A stretch of 64,000 bases of DNA from Sulfitobacter maritimus (GCF_013346665.1 NZ_JABVBB010000018.1:1-64000); one strand, 5' to 3'; shown: positions 29,146 to 39,093, counted from the stretch's first letter. The notes: generated by a model from the sequence alone, not told the origin. A program made the numbers and translations.

Positions 29146-29718
29146 ATGCCCACTGCCGATCCCGCTGCCCTCGCCTTTCTGCAAAGCCGCCGCTCGCGCC
29201 CTGCAAAAACACTCTGCCCGCCGGTGCCTGATGCTGAAGAGTTGCGTCCTTTGCTGACCGCTGCCGCACGCACACCGGACCACGGCAAGCTTGAGCCTTG
29301 GCGGTTCATCGTCATCGACAAAGCGGCGATGGCGCGTATGGCCCGCCTTGTTGACGCACGTGGCGCGGCGCTTGGCCTGCCAGACACCGACATCGCCAAG
29401 GGCCGTAGCCAGTTCGATCAGGGGCATCTTGCGGTGGCCGTGATCGAGGTGCAAAAACCCTCGCCCAAGATCCCGCCCCTTGAGCAGACCTACTCTGCGG
29501 GTGCTGTCTGTCTGGCGCTGCTTAACGCCGCATTGGCGGCGGGCTGGGGGGCCAATTGGCTGACCGGCTGGCCGAGCCATGACCGCGGCTTTATGGAAGA
29601 GGGTCTCGCGCTGGAACCGCATGAGCGCATCGCGGGCATCATCCATATCGGCACCGAAACCACCGCCCCACCCGAGCGCCCGCGCCCGGACATCGACCGG
29701 ATCGCCACATGGCTCTAG
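29146..29718 (+). CDS. Nitroreductase family protein (YdjA-like)
   Basis: This 190-residue FMN-dependent oxidoreductase has an N-terminal phosphate-binding stretch with Ser-Arg-Arg (LQSRRSRPAKTL), a typical TPDHGKLEPWRFIVI segment and the C-terminal GWGANWLTGWPSH. This is the compact single-domain type exemplified by YdjA; natural substrates are generally unknown. AGGTGA lies 6 bases before the ATG, 9 bases after the deacetylase stop. The end overlaps the next gene by 10 bases. Confidence 0.88.
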   Translation: MPTADPAALAFLQSRRSRPAKTLCPPVPDAEELRPLLTAAARTPDHGKLEPWRFIVIDKAAMARMARLVDARGAALGLPDTDIAKGRSQFDQGHLAVAVIEVQKPSPKIPPLEQTYSAGAVCLALLNAALAAGWGANWLTGWPSHDRGFMEEGLALEPHERIAGIIHIGTETTAPPERPRPDIDRIATWL

Positions 29719-30443
29719 GGGTCATCCTGCGGTCCTTCACGGGTGCGCTCGGCCAATTAGGCGACAGCCGCTTTCGGCGGGTGCTGCTGCTCGGCGTGGG
29801 CCTTTCACTGGCGCTGCTGATCGCGGCAACGGCAGGCTTTGCCTATCTGGTGGGCTGGATCACCCCCGAAAACGCCACACTGCCCGGTTTGGGCGAGGTC
29901 CATTGGCTCGATGATGTACTCAGCTGGGGCGCCTTGCTGCTGTTGCTGGGGCTTTCGGTGTTTCTGATGATCCCGGTCGCCTCTGCGATATCATCCATGT
30001 TTTTGGATGATGTGGCCGATGCTGTAGAGGAAGTGCATTACCCGGCCCTGCCCGCAGCCCACCGTTTGAGCTTGGGCGATTCCATACGCGATGCGGTCAA
30101 CTTCCTTGGCGTGCTGGTTGGGGCGAACCTGCTGGCGCTTGTTCTCTACCTGCTTTTCACCCCCGCCGCGCCTTTTATCTTCTGGGGGCTGAACGGCTTT
30201 CTGCTGGGCCGAGAGTATTTCACCCTCGCCGCCCTACGCCGCCATGACCGGGCTGAGGCAAAACGCCTGCGCCGCCGTCATGCCGGTACGATCTGGATGG
30301 CGGGGGTGCTGATGGCGGTGCCGCTGTCGGTGCCGCTCATCAACCTATTGGTGCCGATCTTAGGCGCGGCGACCTTTACCCACCTGTACCATGCCCTGGT
30401 GCCGCATTCGGATGCAGCCAGCCTTCGATATCCGCAACGGTGA
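29709..30443 (+). CDS. EI24 domain (CysZ-like) membrane protein
   Basis: This 244-residue integral membrane protein has about four to six hydrophobic segments and the MIPVASAISSMFLDDVADAVEE and LLGREYFTLAALRRHDRAEA features of the EI24/CysZ family. CysZ is a sulfate permease in enterobacteria, but no sulfur-assimilation gene is adjacent, so sulfate transport is not claimed. The gene begins inside the nitroreductase 3' end, and its own 3' end overlaps the convergent DUF1467 gene by 68 bases. Confidence 0.82.
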   Translation: MALGVILRSFTGALGQLGDSRFRRVLLLGVGLSLALLIAATAGFAYLVGWITPENATLPGLGEVHWLDDVLSWGALLLLLGLSVFLMIPVASAISSMFLDDVADAVEEVHYPALPAAHRLSLGDSIRDAVNFLGVLVGANLLALVLYLLFTPAAPFIFWGLNGFLLGREYFTLAALRRHDRAEAKRLRRRHAGTIWMAGVLMAVPLSVPLINLLVPILGAATFTHLYHALVPHSDAASLRYPQR

Positions 30444-30669
30444 TCCAGCCCGACAGGATGATCGTGGCGCAGATCGCCCAGAGGATCACAGCAATAAGCG
30501 TGGTCCAAAGCGCTTTACGCCCCAGATGATGATGCTCCGGCGCGCCTGCATGGGTGCCGGGCACAACCGCGCCAAGGTCCCCTTGGGTCTGCACACGGAT
30601 GGGCAGCGCGATCATAAATGTCATGGACCAGATGACGGCAAAGAGAACCAGCCCTGAAACGATACCCAT
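30376..30669 (-). CDS. DUF1467 family small membrane protein
   Basis: This 97-residue protein has two hydrophobic helices (about 2-24 and 53-75) separated by a polar loop with GTHAGAPEHHHLGRKA, the pattern of the alphaproteobacterial DUF1467 family. Its role is unknown. GAGGAGG lies 7 bases before the ATG, inside the end of the mce gene, so it is cotranscribed with mce. The last 68 bases overlap the opposite-strand EI24 gene. Confidence 0.85.
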   Translation of the reverse strand: MGIVSGLVLFAVIWSMTFMIALPIRVQTQGDLGAVVPGTHAGAPEHHHLGRKALWTTLIAVILWAICATIILSGWITVADIEGWLHPNAAPGHGTGG

Positions 30670-30671
30670 GC

Positions 30672-31076
30672 TCAGACCTCCTCAAGCTCGACGAGCGCGC
30701 CATTGAAGTCTTTAGGATGCAGGAACAACACCGGCTTGCCATGGGCGCCGATCTTAGGCTCACCATTGCCCAGCACCCGCGCGCCGGTGGATTTCAGATG
30801 GTCCCGCGCAGCGATGATGTCATCGACCTCATAGCAAATGTGGTGGATGCCCCCGGCCGGGTTCTTCTCAAGAAAGCCGTTGATTGGGCTGTCATCGCCC
30901 AAAGGATGCAACAATTCGATCTTGGTGTTTGGCAGTTCGATAAAGATCACGGTGACGCCGTGATCTGGCTCTTCCTGCGGCGCCCCCACCTTGGCGCCAA
31001 GCGCGTAGCGATACTGTTCCGCCGCCGCGTCGAGGTCCGGCACCGCGATGGCCACGTGGTTAAGACGTCCGATCAT
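30672..31076 (-). CDS. mce: Methylmalonyl-CoA epimerase
   Basis: This 134-residue VOC-fold enzyme interconverts (2R)- and (2S)-methylmalonyl-CoA, in propionyl-CoA catabolism or the ethylmalonyl-CoA pathway, ahead of the B12-dependent mutase. The metal-site elements are LNHVAIAVPDLDAA, IELLHPLG and GIHHICYEVDD, ending with HPKDFNGALVELEEV. AGGAG lies about 8 bases before the ATG. The pairing with a DUF1467 gene is familiar from Rhodobacterales. Confidence 0.95.
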   Translation of the reverse strand: MIGRLNHVAIAVPDLDAAAEQYRYALGAKVGAPQEEPDHGVTVIFIELPNTKIELLHPLGDDSPINGFLEKNPAGGIHHICYEVDDIIAARDHLKSTGARVLGNGEPKIGAHGKPVLFLHPKDFNGALVELEEV

Positions 31077-31202
31077 TCTGGGTTCTCCTGCTGAGTTGGC
31101 CGCAATATGCCCCCCGATCCGCTGAACGACAATGCGTCACGTTAACGCGTCGTTAGGCAACGCGGCGTAACCATGGCAACGCGGATGCTGTTGGAGGTGA
31201 TC

Positions 31203-31922
31203 ATGGACGATATCGACCCTTTTGCGAAAACAACCCCTGCCCCTACGGCAGCGCGGCCCCTCTTGGGCCTGACCATTCTGGTGGTCGAAGACAGCCGCTT
31301 CGCTTGTGAGGCGTTGCGGCTGCTTTGTCTGCGGTCCGGGGCGCGTATCCGCCGGGCCGACTGTTTGCGCTCGGCGCGGCGCCATTTGCAGGTGTACCGC
31401 CCCTCGGTCGCGCTCGTCGATCTTGGTTTGCCCGATGGCAGCGGGCTTGATTTGATCGCAGAACTGACGCAAAGCCAGCCGCGAATCGAGGCGATTATTG
31501 CCATTTCCGGCGATAGCCATATGGAACCGGACGCCCGGGCAGCTGGGGTCGATGGGTTCTTGGCCAAACCGATCACCTCGCTCTCGTCTTTTCAAGAGGC
31601 GATCCTATCGACCCTGCCCAGCCACCGCCGCCCCATGGGGCCGCGTGTGCTGCCGGATGAGATCGTGGCACCCGACCGGATCGCCTATCAGGACGATATG
31701 GCCCATATCGCGGATGTGCTGGAAGACCCACCTGATGAACACGCGCTCGATTACGTTGCGCAATTTCTCTGCGGGGTGGCGCGTGCGGCAGATGATAACG
31801 TGCTAGAGGCCGCGGCGCGGGCTTTGGCCCATAAGCGGGCACTTGGACAGCCCGCAAGTTCGGAGACTGCGGCACTGGCCGGCATGATCCAACATCGGCT
31901 TTCAGAGAAAATGGCGATCTAA
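31203..31922 (+). CDS. Response regulator with receiver domain and uncharacterised C-terminus
   Basis: This 239-residue protein has a CheY-like receiver at about residues 22-135: acidic pair Glu29-Asp30, phospho-acceptor Asp73 in ALVDLGLPDGSG, switch Ser102 and Lys122 in FLAKPI. The C-terminal 100 residues are mostly helical, with no recognised DNA-binding or enzymatic motif. No kinase lies adjacent. The start follows a near-perfect GGAGGTGATC ribosome-binding site; an in-frame ATG 30 bases upstream lies before that site and is rejected. Confidence 0.88.
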   Translation: MDDIDPFAKTTPAPTAARPLLGLTILVVEDSRFACEALRLLCLRSGARIRRADCLRSARRHLQVYRPSVALVDLGLPDGSGLDLIAELTQSQPRIEAIIAISGDSHMEPDARAAGVDGFLAKPITSLSSFQEAILSTLPSHRRPMGPRVLPDEIVAPDRIAYQDDMAHIADVLEDPPDEHALDYVAQFLCGVARAADDNVLEAAARALAHKRALGQPASSETAALAGMIQHRLSEKMAI

Positions 31923-32143
31923 CAGAGGGGGGCGTTTGTCGCCCCCTCCCGGTTTTGAAGCGGTCAGGAGAACCCCGCTCTTGGATATACACCTAGGGCA
32001 GGCGCATTTTCAGCGGCGTCGCCGTGCAACCGCCTTTGCCCCAAAACAAACACCGCGAAAGAAACGAAACCACCCCACATTCACGCCACATTCAGCATCC
32101 ATCTTTATGTTGCCTGTAAAGGACCGGCGGAATGGGGTGGGAT

Positions 32144-32320
32144 ATGAGCCAGACAAAAGAGCGAGAGCAAGCCTTAGCCGAGTCGAAACCGGTCGATTGG
32201 ATCGTGCTCAGCGCCAATGCCTTCGGACTTTTCGTGGTAATACTGGCAGCGCTCCACGCCAAGGCGGGTGGCATCATCCAAGAGGTGGCAAGCTCCGCCC
32301 CAAGCGGCGCGATCTTCTAG
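32144..32320 (+). CDS. Small single-helix membrane protein, hypothetical
   Basis: This 58-residue open frame has a charged N-terminus (MSQTKEREQALAESK) and then one hydrophobic stretch from PVDWIVLSANAFGLFVVILAAL. The DWIVL start of the helix resembles that of Flp-type pilin-like small proteins of Rhodobacteraceae. It lies between the response regulator and hemerythrin genes. An in-frame ATG 12 bases upstream is possible. The ribosome-binding site (GGGTGGG) is only fair. Coding status is plausible, not proven. Confidence 0.45.
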   Translation: MSQTKEREQALAESKPVDWIVLSANAFGLFVVILAALHAKAGGIIQEVASSAPSGAIF

Positions 32321-32379
32321 CGGGGGAACTGGCAGCAGGCTTTGGCGTTATCTTAAAAGAACCACCAAAGGATATTGCA

Positions 32380-32856
32380 ATGCCCTCCATTTACGATGCG
32401 ATCAAAGACGATCACGACGATCACCGCGCCCTGCTCAACACCATTGCCGACACCGAAGGCGACAGCGCCGAGCGCCGCGAGGCTTGGGACAAATTTTACA
32501 ACGACGTGAAATCCCATGCGGCGGCGGAAGAAGAAACCTTTTATTCCAAACTGATGTCGGAAACCTGGGGTCAGGACCACGCCCGCCATTCGGTGCATGA
32601 GCACCAGCAGCTTGATGACCTGATGGAAGAGTTGCGAGAGACCGATATGTCCTCATCCGCATGGCTCACCACGTTCAAGAAGTTGAAACACGACTACGAA
32701 CATCACATGGACGAGGAAGAAGAAGAGCTGTTTGCCCGCGCCAAGAAGGTGATCGGTGAAGAGGACAACGATAAGTTTGGCGAGGCTTTTCTCAAGCGCA
32801 AGGACAAGGAAGCCAAACTGATCGAAAAAAAGCGCGAAGACAGTTTGGAAGACTAA
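32380..32856 (+). CDS. Hemerythrin HHE cation-binding domain protein
   Basis: This 158-residue soluble helical protein has the spaced histidines and acidic residues of a non-heme di-iron hemerythrin fold: DDHDDHRALL, SHAAAEEETFY, HSVHEHQQLDDLM, and HDYEHHMDEEEEELF. The C-terminus is a highly charged tail. Such proteins bind oxygen or NO or act in iron and oxidative stress handling. The start MPSIYDAIKDDH fits the family, although no strong ribosome-binding site precedes it. A strong terminator follows. Confidence 0.9.
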   Translation: MPSIYDAIKDDHDDHRALLNTIADTEGDSAERREAWDKFYNDVKSHAAAEEETFYSKLMSETWGQDHARHSVHEHQQLDDLMEELRETDMSSSAWLTTFKKLKHDYEHHMDEEEEELFARAKKVIGEEDNDKFGEAFLKRKDKEAKLIEKKREDSLED

Positions 32857-32872
32857 TCACGACACACAAACA

Positions 32873-32904
32873 AAAAACGCACCGGCCTTCGCCGGTGCGT
32901 TTTT
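32873..32904. terminator. Bidirectional rho-independent terminator
   Basis: A perfect 9-bp stem CGCACCGGC / GCCGGTGCG with a CTTC loop is flanked by A5 on the left and T5 on the right. It works on both strands, ending hemerythrin transcripts and the convergent aspS transcript (stop at 32933). Confidence 0.93.
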
Positions 32905-32932
32905 CATCTCTGCCGGCCCGAAGGGCGAGCGC

Positions 32933-34708
32933 TTAGTCTTGTGGGATCACCCGCAGACCCAACTCCATCAACTGATCGCTCGTTGGCTCGCTTGGGGCGT
33001 CCATCATCAGATCTTCGGCGCGCTGGTTCATCGGGAAGAGGATAACCTCGCGGATGTTGGCCTCTTCCGCCAGCAGCATCACGATCCGGTCGATACCAGC
33101 CGCGCAACCGCCGTGGGGCGGAGCGCCGTATTGGAATGCGTTAACCATACCGCCAAAGCGCTTGCGGACCTCGTCCTCGCCGTAGCCCGCAATCTCGAAG
33201 GCTTTGAACATGATCTCGGGCTTGTGGTTCCGGATCGCACCAGACACCAGCTCATAACCATTACAGGCAAGGTCATACTGATAACCAAGCACCTCCAACG
33301 GATCGCCTTGCAACGCTTCCATCCCACCTTGGGGCATGGAGAAGGGGTTGTGCTCAAAGTCGATCTTGCCGGTCTCTTCGTCTTTTTCGTAGATCGGGAA
33401 ATCTACGATCCATGCGAAAGCGAAACGGTCCTTGTCGGTCAGGCCCAGTTCTTCGCCGATCACATTCCGCGCGCGGCCTGCGACGGATTCAAACGATTTC
33501 GGTTTACCGCCGAGGAAGAAGGCCGCATCGCCCACCTCAAGGCCAAGCTGCTGGCGGATCGCCTCGGTGCGCTCAGGGCCAATGTTCTTGGCCAAGGGGC
33601 CAGCCGCTTCCATGCCGTTGCCCTGATCGCGCCAGAAGATATAGCCCATGCCAGGCAGCCCTTCTTTTTGCGCGAAAGCGTTCATGCGGTCACAGAACTT
33701 GCGGCTGCCGCCTGTCGGTGCGGGAATGGCGCGGATTTCGGTGCCCTCCTGCTCCAGCAGTTTGGCGAAGATCGCAAAGCCGGAATCGCGGAAATGCTCG
33801 GAGACCACCTGCATCTTGATCGGGTTGCGCAGGTCGGGCTTGTCAGAGCCATACCACAGCGCCGCGTCTTTGTAGGAAATCTGCTCCCAAGTCTCGTCGA
33901 CTTTCTTGCCGCCACCGAACTCTTCGAAAATACCCGCGATCACCGGCTGGATCGTGTCGAAAACGTCCTGCTGGGTGACAAAGGACATCTCCATGTCAAG
34001 CTGGTAGAAATCGGTGGGCGAACGGTCGGCACGCGGGTCTTCGTCGCGGAAGCAGGGCGCGATCTGGAAATATTTGTCAAAGCCCGAGACCATGAGCAGC
34101 TGTTTGAACTGCTGCGGGGCCTGCGGCAGGGCGTAGAACTTGCCCGGATGCAGCCGCGAAGGCACGAGAAAATCACGCGCGCCTTCGGGGGAGGAAGCCG
34201 TGATGATCGGCGTCTGGAACTCGCGGAAGTTCTGGTCCCACATGCGCTTGCGGATCGACGCCACGACGTCCGAGCGCAGGGTCATGTTCTGCTGCATCTT
34301 TTCGCGGCGCAGGTCGAGGTAGCGGTAGCGCAGGCGGGTTTCCTCGGGGTATTCTTGATCGCCAAAGACTTGCAGCGGCAGTTCGGCCGCAGCACCCAGC
34401 ACTTCGATGTCGCGGGCGTAGACTTCGATCTCACCCGTCGGCAGCTTGGGGTTTACCAGACTTTCGTCGCGTGCCTTGACCGTCCCGTCGATGCGCACAC
34501 ACCATTCCGCACGCACCTTTTCCATCTCGGCAAAGGCCGGGCTGTCGGGGTCGCAAATCACTTGGGTGATGCCGTAATGATCGCGCAGATCGAGGAAAAG
34601 AACGCCGCCGTGATCTCGCACCCGGTGAACCCAGCCGGACAGACGAACGTTGTCGCCTTTGTTCTCAAGGCTCAAATCGGCACAGGTATGGCTGCGATAG
34701 GCGTGCAT
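32933..34708 (-). CDS. aspS: Aspartyl-tRNA synthetase
   Basis: This 591-residue class IIb synthetase has an N-terminal OB anticodon-binding domain ([22 protein letters not shown]), a class II core with motif 2 ([19 protein letters not shown]), a bacterial GAD insertion, and motif 3 ([22 protein letters not shown]). Length is that of bacterial-type AspRS. Whether it also charges tRNA-Asn depends on a gatCAB or asnS gene outside the window. GGAAGGGA precedes the ATG. Confidence 0.98.
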   Translation of the reverse strand: MHAYRSHTCADLSLENKGDNVRLSGWVHRVRDHGGVLFLDLRDHYGITQVICDPDSPAFAEMEKVRAEWCVRIDGTVKARDESLVNPKLPTGEIEVYARDIEVLGAAAELPLQVFGDQEYPEETRLRYRYLDLRREKMQQNMTLRSDVVASIRKRMWDQNFREFQTPIITASSPEGARDFLVPSRLHPGKFYALPQAPQQFKQLLMVSGFDKYFQIAPCFRDEDPRADRSPTDFYQLDMEMSFVTQQDVFDTIQPVIAGIFEEFGGGKKVDETWEQISYKDAALWYGSDKPDLRNPIKMQVVSEHFRDSGFAIFAKLLEQEGTEIRAIPAPTGGSRKFCDRMNAFAQKEGLPGMGYIFWRDQGNGMEAAGPLAKNIGPERTEAIRQQLGLEVGDAAFFLGGKPKSFESVAGRARNVIGEELGLTDKDRFAFAWIVDFPIYEKDEETGKIDFEHNPFSMPQGGMEALQGDPLEVLGYQYDLACNGYELVSGAIRNHKPEIMFKAFEIAGYGEDEVRKRFGGMVNAFQYGAPPHGGCAAGIDRIVMLLAEEANIREVILFPMNQRAEDLMMDAPSEPTSDQLMELGLRVIPQD

Positions 34709-34849
34709 GATGGTCCCTTCCTAGGGCTAATTCTGGTTTCGCGCAGGTACACATTTTGCGGCTACGGAAGTCAAGTGTGCGCTGCCAATAACGCCACGCC
34801 GAGCAGCAAAAACGCCGGTATTAGAGCATCCAAAGGGGCATTTCGGCCC

Positions 34850-35608
34850 TCAGACGTGTTGACCGCCGTTCACTTCAATCTCCGTGCCAGAGACATAAGA
34901 GCTCGCGTCGGTGCAGAGAAAATAGATCGCGCGGGCGACTTCTTCGGGCTGGCCCAAGCGGCGCAGCGGCACGGTTTCGACGATCTTATCAGTCCCCTCG
35001 CTCAGAATCGCGGTTTCAACCTCGCCGGGGGCCACGGCATTGACCCGAACGCCGAGCGGCCCGAAATCATGCGCCATTTCGCGGGTCAGCGCGGCCAGTG
35101 CGGCCTTGGAAGTGGCATAGGCAGCGCCCGCAAAGGGATGCACCCTCGATCCCGCAATGGAGGTCACATTCACGACCGAACCGCGGCCAAGGGACAATTC
35201 ATCGCGCAACCCACGCGCAAGGACCACGGAGGCAAAGAAATTGACGTGAAAGACTTCGCCCCAGACCCGCAGATCGGTGTCGAGCGTGTTGAGCCGACCG
35301 CCGTTCGCGTCTTTCGGCGAAATGCCCGCGTTATTGACCAGCGCATGCAGCGGTTGCCCGTTCAGCAATCCCTTGATCCGCTCAACCGCATCAATCGTCT
35401 TGTTAGGATCGCTCAGATCGACCTGCACATGATCCTGCGCCCCGCCCGGCCAAGGACATTCGGGCGAGAATGCCTGCCGCGAGCAGCCGATAACGCGCCA
35501 GCCATTCTCTGCAAAGGTTTTCGCCGTGGCATGGCCGATGCCCCGGCTTGCTCCTGTCAATAGAAGCGTCTTTTGGCCCTGCGCCATATTGCTCATCTGA
35601 TGTTCCAT
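34850..35608 (-). CDS. SDR family NAD(P)-dependent oxidoreductase
   Basis: This classical short-chain dehydrogenase/reductase of up to 252 residues has the cofactor motif TGASRGIG, the NNAG motif (VNNAGIS), and the Ser-Tyr-Lys catalytic set (VTSIAGS; YATSK). It ends in a substrate loop and SYVSGTEIEVNGGQHV. It lies 29 bases downstream of the peptide ABC transporter ATPase gene on the same strand, so it belongs to that transcript. It probably acts on the imported compound or a product; the substrate is unknown. The start could also be 12 or 21 bases further in. Confidence 0.88.
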   Translation of the reverse strand: MEHQMSNMAQGQKTLLLTGASRGIGHATAKTFAENGWRVIGCSRQAFSPECPWPGGAQDHVQVDLSDPNKTIDAVERIKGLLNGQPLHALVNNAGISPKDANGGRLNTLDTDLRVWGEVFHVNFFASVVLARGLRDELSLGRGSVVNVTSIAGSRVHPFAGAAYATSKAALAALTREMAHDFGPLGVRVNAVAPGEVETAILSEGTDKIVETVPLRRLGQPEEVARAIYFLCTDASSYVSGTEIEVNGGQHV

Positions 35609-35637
35609 CTTTGGCGTGAGACTTGATAACTCGCGCC

Positions 35638-37260
35638 CTATTCGGCTTGAGCCAAGGCGCGTTCATATTCCTGTCCCGGAATAGCGTCGAGCAGGCTGCG
35701 CGTATAGGCGGTATCGGGGTCGTGCAGCACTTTGCTGACCGGTCCCGCTTCGACGATCTGGCCCTTTTGCATGACGATGATCCGGTCGCAAATCCGGGCC
35801 GCCACGCGCAGGTCATGGGTGATAAAGAGCATCGAGAGATTGAGCCGGGTTTTCAACTCAGCCAGCAGGTCGAGCACCTGCGCCTGAATGGAGACGTCCA
35901 GCGCCGAGACAGCCTCATCCGCGATGATGATCGAAGGCTCCAGCGCTAGCGCGCGGGCGATGCCGATCCGCTGCCGTTGCCCGCCCGAAAACTCATGCGG
36001 GAAGCGTTTCATCGCGCTTTCGTCCAGCCCGACCAGTTCGAGCAACTCACGCGCCTTGGCCTTGGCCTCTTTCTCGGGCGTGCCATAGGCGATCAGCCCT
36101 TCGGTGAGGATACGCGACACACGGGCGCGCGGGTTGAGCGAGGAAAACGGGTCTTGGAAGATCATCTGCAACTTACGCCGCTGCGCGCGCAGGTCTGCGC
36201 CTGACATATCTGCGATATCTACGCCATCCATCAGCACCCGGCCCCCATCAGGGTCCAGCAGCCGCACCAGACAGCGCCCGACAGTAGATTTGCCCGACCC
36301 GGACTCTCCAACGATACCAATGGTTTCACCTGCGTAGAGGTCAAAGCTCACGTCTTGGACGGCCTTCACCACCCGGCGCTTGCCAAAGAGCGTGCCAGAG
36401 CCGGTCGAGAAGGTCTTTTGCAGCCCTTCGACTTTCAGCAGCGGTTTGCGTTCGACTTGCTCAGGCGCGTCGGTCTGGGTCAACCGGGGGATCGCGTCGA
36501 TCAGGGCGCGGGTGTAGGGGTGCTGGGGTTTGAGCAGCACCTCCTGGGCCGGGCCAGCCTCGACGATCTCGCCCTTTTTCATGACGATCACCCGATCGGC
36601 GATATCGGCCACCACGCCAAAGTCATGGGTGATGAAAATCACCGCCATGCCGCGTTTGCGCCGCAGGTCTTCGATCAGTTTGAGTATCTGCGCCTGCGTG
36701 GTCACATCGAGCGCGGTGGTCGGCTCATCTGCGATGAGAATATCCGGCTCCAGCGCCAAGGCCATGGCGATCATCACCCGCTGGCGCTGTCCGCCCGACA
36801 GTTGGAACGGATAAGCCCGGATCGCCGCTTCGGGATCAGGAATGCCCACTTCCTCTAGCAGTTTCAGCGCCCGCGCCCGACGCTCGGCTCCGGTGAGCGC
36901 GCCATGGGCCTCGAACACCTCCGCGATCTGCGCACCGACACGCATCAGCGGGTTTAGCGCGCTGAGCGGTTCTTGGAAGATCATCGAGATGCGGCTGCCG
37001 CGCAGCTTCAGCATTTCTTTCTCGGACAGGCCAAGGATCGACTGGCCGTCAAATGTGATGCTGCCTTTGTCAGGCCGAACCCCCTGCGGCAGCAGCCCCA
37101 TCACCGCATTGGCGGACATGGATTTGCCCGACCCACTTTCGCCAACGATGCAGAGGATTTCGCCCGGGGCGAGGTCGAAATTGATGTCCTTCGCAGCATA
37201 GAGCCTATCGGCCCCCACCGGCAGAGCGATGGACAGGTCACGGATGCTAAGCAGGGTCAT
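35638..37260 (-). CDS. Peptide-type ABC transporter, fused double ATP-binding protein (DppD-DppF-like)
   Basis: This 540-residue protein carries two complete ABC ATPase domains. Walker A GESGSGKS occurs in both halves. Signatures are [10 protein letters not shown] and [10 protein letters not shown], and Walker B segments are [12 protein letters not shown] and [12 protein letters not shown]. Each half ends with the oligopeptide-family C-terminal extension ([27 protein letters not shown]). It energises the DppB/DppC-like permease. The ATG overlaps the upstream permease stop by 4 bases. Confidence 0.95.
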   Translation of the reverse strand: MTLLSIRDLSIALPVGADRLYAAKDINFDLAPGEILCIVGESGSGKSMSANAVMGLLPQGVRPDKGSITFDGQSILGLSEKEMLKLRGSRISMIFQEPLSALNPLMRVGAQIAEVFEAHGALTGAERRARALKLLEEVGIPDPEAAIRAYPFQLSGGQRQRVMIAMALALEPDILIADEPTTALDVTTQAQILKLIEDLRRKRGMAVIFITHDFGVVADIADRVIVMKKGEIVEAGPAQEVLLKPQHPYTRALIDAIPRLTQTDAPEQVERKPLLKVEGLQKTFSTGSGTLFGKRRVVKAVQDVSFDLYAGETIGIVGESGSGKSTVGRCLVRLLDPDGGRVLMDGVDIADMSGADLRAQRRKLQMIFQDPFSSLNPRARVSRILTEGLIAYGTPEKEAKAKARELLELVGLDESAMKRFPHEFSGGQRQRIGIARALALEPSIIIADEAVSALDVSIQAQVLDLLAELKTRLNLSMLFITHDLRVAARICDRIIVMQKGQIVEAGPVSKVLHDPDTAYTRSLLDAIPGQEYERALAQAE

Positions 37261-38096
37261 TCGGATTTCCTCGTCAATCGCGGGTTCAGCGCGTCGTTCA
37301 GGCCTTCGCCGATCAAGTTCAGCGCCAGCACGGTCAAAAGGATCGCCATGCCCGGCAGGAAGGACAGCCACCATGCGGTGCGGATCACGGTGCGCGCGGC
37401 CCCGATCATATAGCCCCAAGACATGATGTTCGGATCGCCCAGCCCCAGAAAGGACAGCGAGCTTTCCAGCAAGATCGCCTGCGCCACCATGAGCGAGGCC
37501 AGCACGATGATCGGCGGCAGCGCGTTGGGCAGGATGTGGCGGGTGATGATCTGGAGGTTGCCCAGACCCGACAGGCTCGCCGCCTCGACAAACTCACGGG
37601 TTCTGAGCGACAGCACCTCGCCCCGCACCAGACGCGCCACCGGGGGCCATGACACGATAGAGATCGCGATGATCACAAAAGTCAGGCTGGGCTGAAAAAT
37701 CGCCAGAAGCACGATTGCTAAGGCGAAACTGGGGATGGTCTGGAAGAACTCGGTAAAGCGCATGAGCGCGTCGTCGATCCGACCGGCGAAATACCCCGCC
37801 GCAGCCCCCACTGGCACGCCGATGGCCAGCGCCACAATGGTTGAGACCAGCCCGACCAGCAGGCTCACGTAAGCCCCATGGGCCAGCCCCGCCAGAACGT
37901 CGCGGCCAAGCGCATCGGTGCCCAAAAGCAAGCCGTCTTGCGTGAATGGCGGCAGGAAGGGACGCTGCACCATTTTCCATGGGCTTTGCGGGAAGAGGAT
38001 GGGCGCAAGGACGGCGGCGACAATCACAAAGGTCAGGATCACCAGACCAATGACCGCGCCACGGTTATAGCTGAAACGTTTCCAAAAGCTCATCAT
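37257..38096 (-). CDS. Peptide-type ABC transporter permease (DppC-like)
   Basis: This 279-residue inner-membrane permease has an N-terminal helix and the BPD_transp_1 core. The EAA loop reads EAASLSGLGNLQIITRHILPNALPPIIV. It resembles DppC/OppC, with the FLPPFTQDGLLLGTDALGRDV segment before the core. Both ends overlap neighbours by 4 bases, indicating a tightly coupled transporter operon. Confidence 0.95.
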   Translation of the reverse strand: MMSFWKRFSYNRGAVIGLVILTFVIVAAVLAPILFPQSPWKMVQRPFLPPFTQDGLLLGTDALGRDVLAGLAHGAYVSLLVGLVSTIVALAIGVPVGAAAGYFAGRIDDALMRFTEFFQTIPSFALAIVLLAIFQPSLTFVIIAISIVSWPPVARLVRGEVLSLRTREFVEAASLSGLGNLQIITRHILPNALPPIIVLASLMVAQAILLESSLSFLGLGDPNIMSWGYMIGAARTVIRTAWWLSFLPGMAILLTVLALNLIGEGLNDALNPRLTRKSE

Positions 38097-39064
38097 GTCG
38101 TCAGCCTTATCCGCGGATCAACAATGACATAGATGACATCCGTGATCAGATTGAACAGCAGCACCATGGCCGCCGAGATGTAAAAGACCCCGAGGATCAC
38201 GTTGTAATCCCGCTGGTTGATCGCCTCGAACATCAGCCGCCCGATGCCGGGCCAGGCAAAGACCGTCTCGGTCAGGATGGCCCCGCCAAAGATTTGCCCG
38301 GCCTGAAGCCCGGCGAGCGTGATCACCGGCAAGAGCGCGTTGCGCAGGATGTGCCGCCGCTGGATCACACCGCGGGTCAGCCCCTTTGCGCGGGCCGTTT
38401 TAACGAAATCGAGCCGGGAGACTTCGAGCATCGAAGCCCGCGTCATGCGCATGTAGATCGCTGTAAAGAACAGCCCCAGAGTGGTAGCCGGGAGCACGAG
38501 GTGTTTGGCCACATCCAGCACATGAGCCATGCCCGTATAGCCCGCCCCGATGGTGGAATAGCCAAAACCCGGCAGCCATTCGAGCCAGACAGAAAAGACC
38601 AGCGTTGCCATCAGCGCCACCCAGAACAGCGGCGTGGCATAGAACAGCAGCGCGAAGGTCGAGATGATCGTGTCACCCCACCGCCCCTGCCGGGCGGAGG
38701 CCGCGACACCGGCGGTCACGCCCAGCACCAGCGACAGCACAAAGGCCACGCCAGTCAGCAAAAGAGTCGCTGGCAAGCGGTCGCCGATCATCTCGGCCAC
38801 CGGCATCTGCTGGCGGAAGGAATAGCCCAGATCAAGCTGCACCGCGCCTTTGATATAAAGCCACAACTGCATGTAGAGCGGTTGGTCCAACCCGAAACGC
38901 GCCCGCAGGTCTGCAAGGAATTTCTCGTCCGCCGCCCCGGCTTCGCCCGCCATGACCGCCGCAGGGTCACCCGGTGCCGCATGGATCAGCAGGAAATTGA
39001 AGACAAGGATCGCCAGCAGGATAAACACTGCCTTGATCAACCTGCCCAATATGAAACGTATCAC
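38093..39064 (-). CDS. Peptide-type ABC transporter permease (DppB-like)
   Basis: This 323-residue permease has the characteristic DppB N-terminus (first helix then HAAPGDPAAVMAGE) and about six helices. The EAA loop is TARAKGLTRGVIQRRHILRNALLPVITL. It partners the downstream DppC-like subunit, overlapping it by 4 bases. It is separated from the upstream binding-protein gene by a 75-base gap containing a strong stem-loop. Confidence 0.95.
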   Translation of the reverse strand: MIRFILGRLIKAVFILLAILVFNFLLIHAAPGDPAAVMAGEAGAADEKFLADLRARFGLDQPLYMQLWLYIKGAVQLDLGYSFRQQMPVAEMIGDRLPATLLLTGVAFVLSLVLGVTAGVAASARQGRWGDTIISTFALLFYATPLFWVALMATLVFSVWLEWLPGFGYSTIGAGYTGMAHVLDVAKHLVLPATTLGLFFTAIYMRMTRASMLEVSRLDFVKTARAKGLTRGVIQRRHILRNALLPVITLAGLQAGQIFGGAILTETVFAWPGIGRLMFEAINQRDYNVILGVFYISAAMVLLFNLITDVIYVIVDPRIRLTT

Positions 39065-39093
39065 GCTATCCGCCCCGTTTTGTTCTAAATTGC

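Noticed and set aside
32939-35563. An 874-codon open frame antisense to aspS and the SDR gene
   Set aside because: High GC leaves long antisense frames. aspS and the SDR have full family motifs on the other strand, and this frame has no recognisable domain or ribosome-binding site.
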